Assembly: GCA_024636595.1 (NCBI GenBank)
Contig: JAGXGT010000123.1
Location: 1 to 7,175 of the forward strand
Source: Sphingomonadales bacterium
GTDB taxonomy: Bacteria; Pseudomonadota; Alphaproteobacteria; Sphingomonadales; Sphingomonadaceae
Reading direction: 5' to 3'
Length of the DNA: 7,175 nucleotides
The notes beneath the pieces were generated by a model. That model was not told where the DNA came from. It ran no database searches and saw nothing but the letters and a program-made list of their open reading frames with translations. Positions 5,928 through 7,175 of this stretch are shown piece by piece. How positions within the stretch are numbered: position 1 is the first letter of the stretch; each line of letters starts with the position of its first letter. The translations under genes and the position numbers were made by a program.

Positions 5928-6090
5928 AATGTGGTAAGCAATCAACCCACGGAATTGAAATTCGACTCCCGGTACAGGGGCAGTATGACTGGAAAATTCA
6001 GACGAACGGAGTTCCTGAATGCGCTATTCATTGGGCGTTCACGGGATTTGCAGGTCTGTTAAACTGGGGTTCATCGAAATAGCGCGTTTC

Positions 6091-6120
6091 TTGATTGAAT
6101 AGTTAAGTTGGCGATATTTT
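6091..6120 (+). promoter_or_regulatory. Weak candidate promoter for the epimerase gene
   Basis: TTGATT (6091-6096) and TATTTT (6115-6120) are separated by 18 bases, and each matches its consensus at 4 of 6 positions. It would give a leader of about 110 bases. Several other AT-rich pairs in this region are nearly as good, so this is a low-confidence reading. Confidence 0.22.
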
Positions 6121-6238
6121 GTTCGGTCGGCGTATATTGATAACGTTCTGTTGCCCCATTCTGCGGGGGCACCGGGATTGCCAATGGCCATTTTTGCTGG
6201 TCTTGTGCGGCTGGGAACAATATTGGGGAGCGACTGAC

Positions 6239-7175
6239 ATGCGGATCTTTGTCACAGGTGCATCGGGGTTTGTCGGCGGCGCAGCGACCAGGGCGCTGGT
6301 CGGGGCCGGACACGAGGTGCTGGCAATGTCACGTTCCGCCAAATCCGATAGTCTGATACGCGAGCTGGGGGCCGTGCCGGTACGCTGTGACCTTGAAACC
6401 ATCACGCCGGACGATATCGACAATTGCCAGACCGTCCTGCATTGCGCCGCCTTTGTCGAAGCCTGGGGGCCGAAAGATGCCTGGTATCAGGCCAATGTGG
6501 TGGGAACGCGGACCATGCTGGACCGGGCGATGTCCGCCGGAGCGTCGCGCTTCATCCACATCGGGACCGAGGCGGCGATTTGCCACGGCCAGGATCTTCA
6601 CGATGCGGATGAGACGGTCCCGCTAGCGCCGGATTCCCCCTACCCCTATTGTGCGACCAAGGCGCAGGCTGAGCAGAGTGTCCTTGATGCCAGCCGAAGC
6701 GGCTTTGATACCATCGTGCTGCGCCCGCGCTTCATCTGGGGCCCCGGGGACACGACGCTGTTGCCGCTCATCGAGTCCATGGCTGCTGCGGGAAAATGGA
6801 TGTGGATCAATCACGGTCGCGCGATGACCTCGACCACGCATATCGATAATCTGGTCCATGCAATCCAATTGTCGTTGAGCGAAGGCAGGAGCGGCGAGGC
6901 CTATTTCATTCTGGATGAGGGCATCATCAGCATGAAAGACATGGTCACGGCGATGGCGAAGGCGCGCGGACTGACGCTGTCCGAGACATCGATCCCGACC
7001 TGGCTGGCGGATTTTCTTGGTCGAAGCGCGGAGGAAATTTGGCGGGGTCTCAACCTCAAGAGCGATCCGCCGCTTACCGCCCATGCGGCGATGGTGATGT
7101 CGCGCGACTGCACGCTGAACGGCGACAAGGCGGCTACCGAGCTGCACTATCAGCCGGTGATGTCGCGGGCGGAGG
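6239..7175 (+). CDS. NAD(P)-dependent epimerase/dehydratase, 3-beta-HSD-like extended SDR, 5' part
   Basis: An open frame from ATG 6239 runs off the right edge, with 312 residues visible. The protein starts with the Rossmann dinucleotide motif VTGASGFVG (TGxxGxxG, residues 5-13). An acidic residue follows the strand VRCD (Asp51), then the LHCAA strand end (67-71), a GTEAA segment (109-113) with a likely catalytic Thr110, and the YCATK active site (Tyr137, Lys141). It also has RPRFIWGPGD (162-171), a hallmark of the 3-beta-hydroxysteroid dehydrogenase-like group, and THIDNLVHAI. A member this size normally has 325-340 residues, so only a short C-terminal piece is missing. GGGGAG at 6225-6230, eight bases upstream, supports the start. 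It is probably cytosolic and oxidises or reduces a hydroxyl or keto group, or epimerises a nucleotide-sugar; the first is favoured by the RPRxIWGPGD motif. Substrate unknown. It is transcribed divergently from the membrane-protein gene. Confidence 0.88.
   Translation, partial: MRIFVTGASGFVGGAATRALVGAGHEVLAMSRSAKSDSLIRELGAVPVRCDLETITPDDIDNCQTVLHCAAFVEAWGPKDAWYQANVVGTRTMLDRAMSAGASRFIHIGTEAAICHGQDLHDADETVPLAPDSPYPYCATKAQAEQSVLDASRSGFDTIVLRPRFIWGPGDTTLLPLIESMAAAGKWMWINHGRAMTSTTHIDNLVHAIQLSLSEGRSGEAYFILDEGIISMKDMVTAMAKARGLTLSETSIPTWLADFLGRSAEEIWRGLNLKSDPPLTAHAAMVMSRDCTLNGDKAATELHYQPVMSRAE

Larger units (their letters stand above)
5916..6238. other. 323-base divergent intergenic region
   Basis: This separates the divergent membrane-protein and epimerase genes and contains no convincing reading frame. 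It holds the ribosome site at 5923-5927 and a 12-base palindrome GAATT-GA-AATTC (5952-5963) about 40 bases upstream of the minus-strand start. It also holds a small inverted repeat TGAAT-GCGCT-ATTCA (6016-6030), whose GCGCTATT recurs inverted at 6078-6085. It is more AT-rich than the flanking genes, as expected of promoter DNA for two genes. Confidence 0.6.

Noticed and set aside
6623..7147. 174-codon minus-strand frame opposite the epimerase gene
   Set aside because: The plus strand carries a complete Rossmann and YxxxK epimerase frame with a good ribosome site. The antisense translation is His/Arg-rich and featureless.

Overview
The window looks like chromosomal DNA from a GC-rich alphaproteobacterium, most likely a sphingomonad (Sphingomonadales). 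This placement is an inference from protein style: a HisKA_2-type sensor kinase with a DUF4118-like membrane part, a small secreted protein resembling sphingomonad ones, a hypothetical protein with an NPFLTR-type tail, and a 'cgcgaagacacgaag' type hairpin repeat. No phage, IS element, CRISPR array, tRNA or rRNA gene was recognised.

Layout, left to right. (1) A plus-strand pair: the 3' part of a CHAP-domain cell-wall hydrolase (to 458), then mobA, the molybdenum cofactor guanylyltransferase (497-1087). mobA ends inside a strong hairpin that can terminate transcription from both sides. (2) A convergent small secreted protein on the minus strand (1145-1411). Its upstream region carries four TTGCA motifs within 43 bases. 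(3) A plus-strand exported M20 peptidase/amidohydrolase related to AbgB (1614-3044). (4) A 562-base convergent intergenic region with no convincing gene. It holds a long imperfect hairpin repeat (3186-3253), a short minus-strand reading frame (3302-3481), and an rRNA boxA-like motif (3450-3462). (5) Two minus-strand genes: an orphan membrane histidine kinase (3607-4611) and, upstream of it behind a terminator, an unrecognised exported, Ala-rich single-pass membrane protein (4728-5915). (6) A divergent intergenic region of 323 bases, then the 5' part of an NAD(P)-dependent epimerase/dehydratase of the 3-beta-HSD-like extended SDR group (6239 to the right edge).

The genes do not form an obvious pathway or defence system. 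They read as mostly single-gene transcription units with unrelated housekeeping, envelope and signalling roles. The parts least explained by ordinary annotation are the 3045-3606 intergenic block, the TTGCA cluster, and the unusual architecture of the 395-residue membrane protein.
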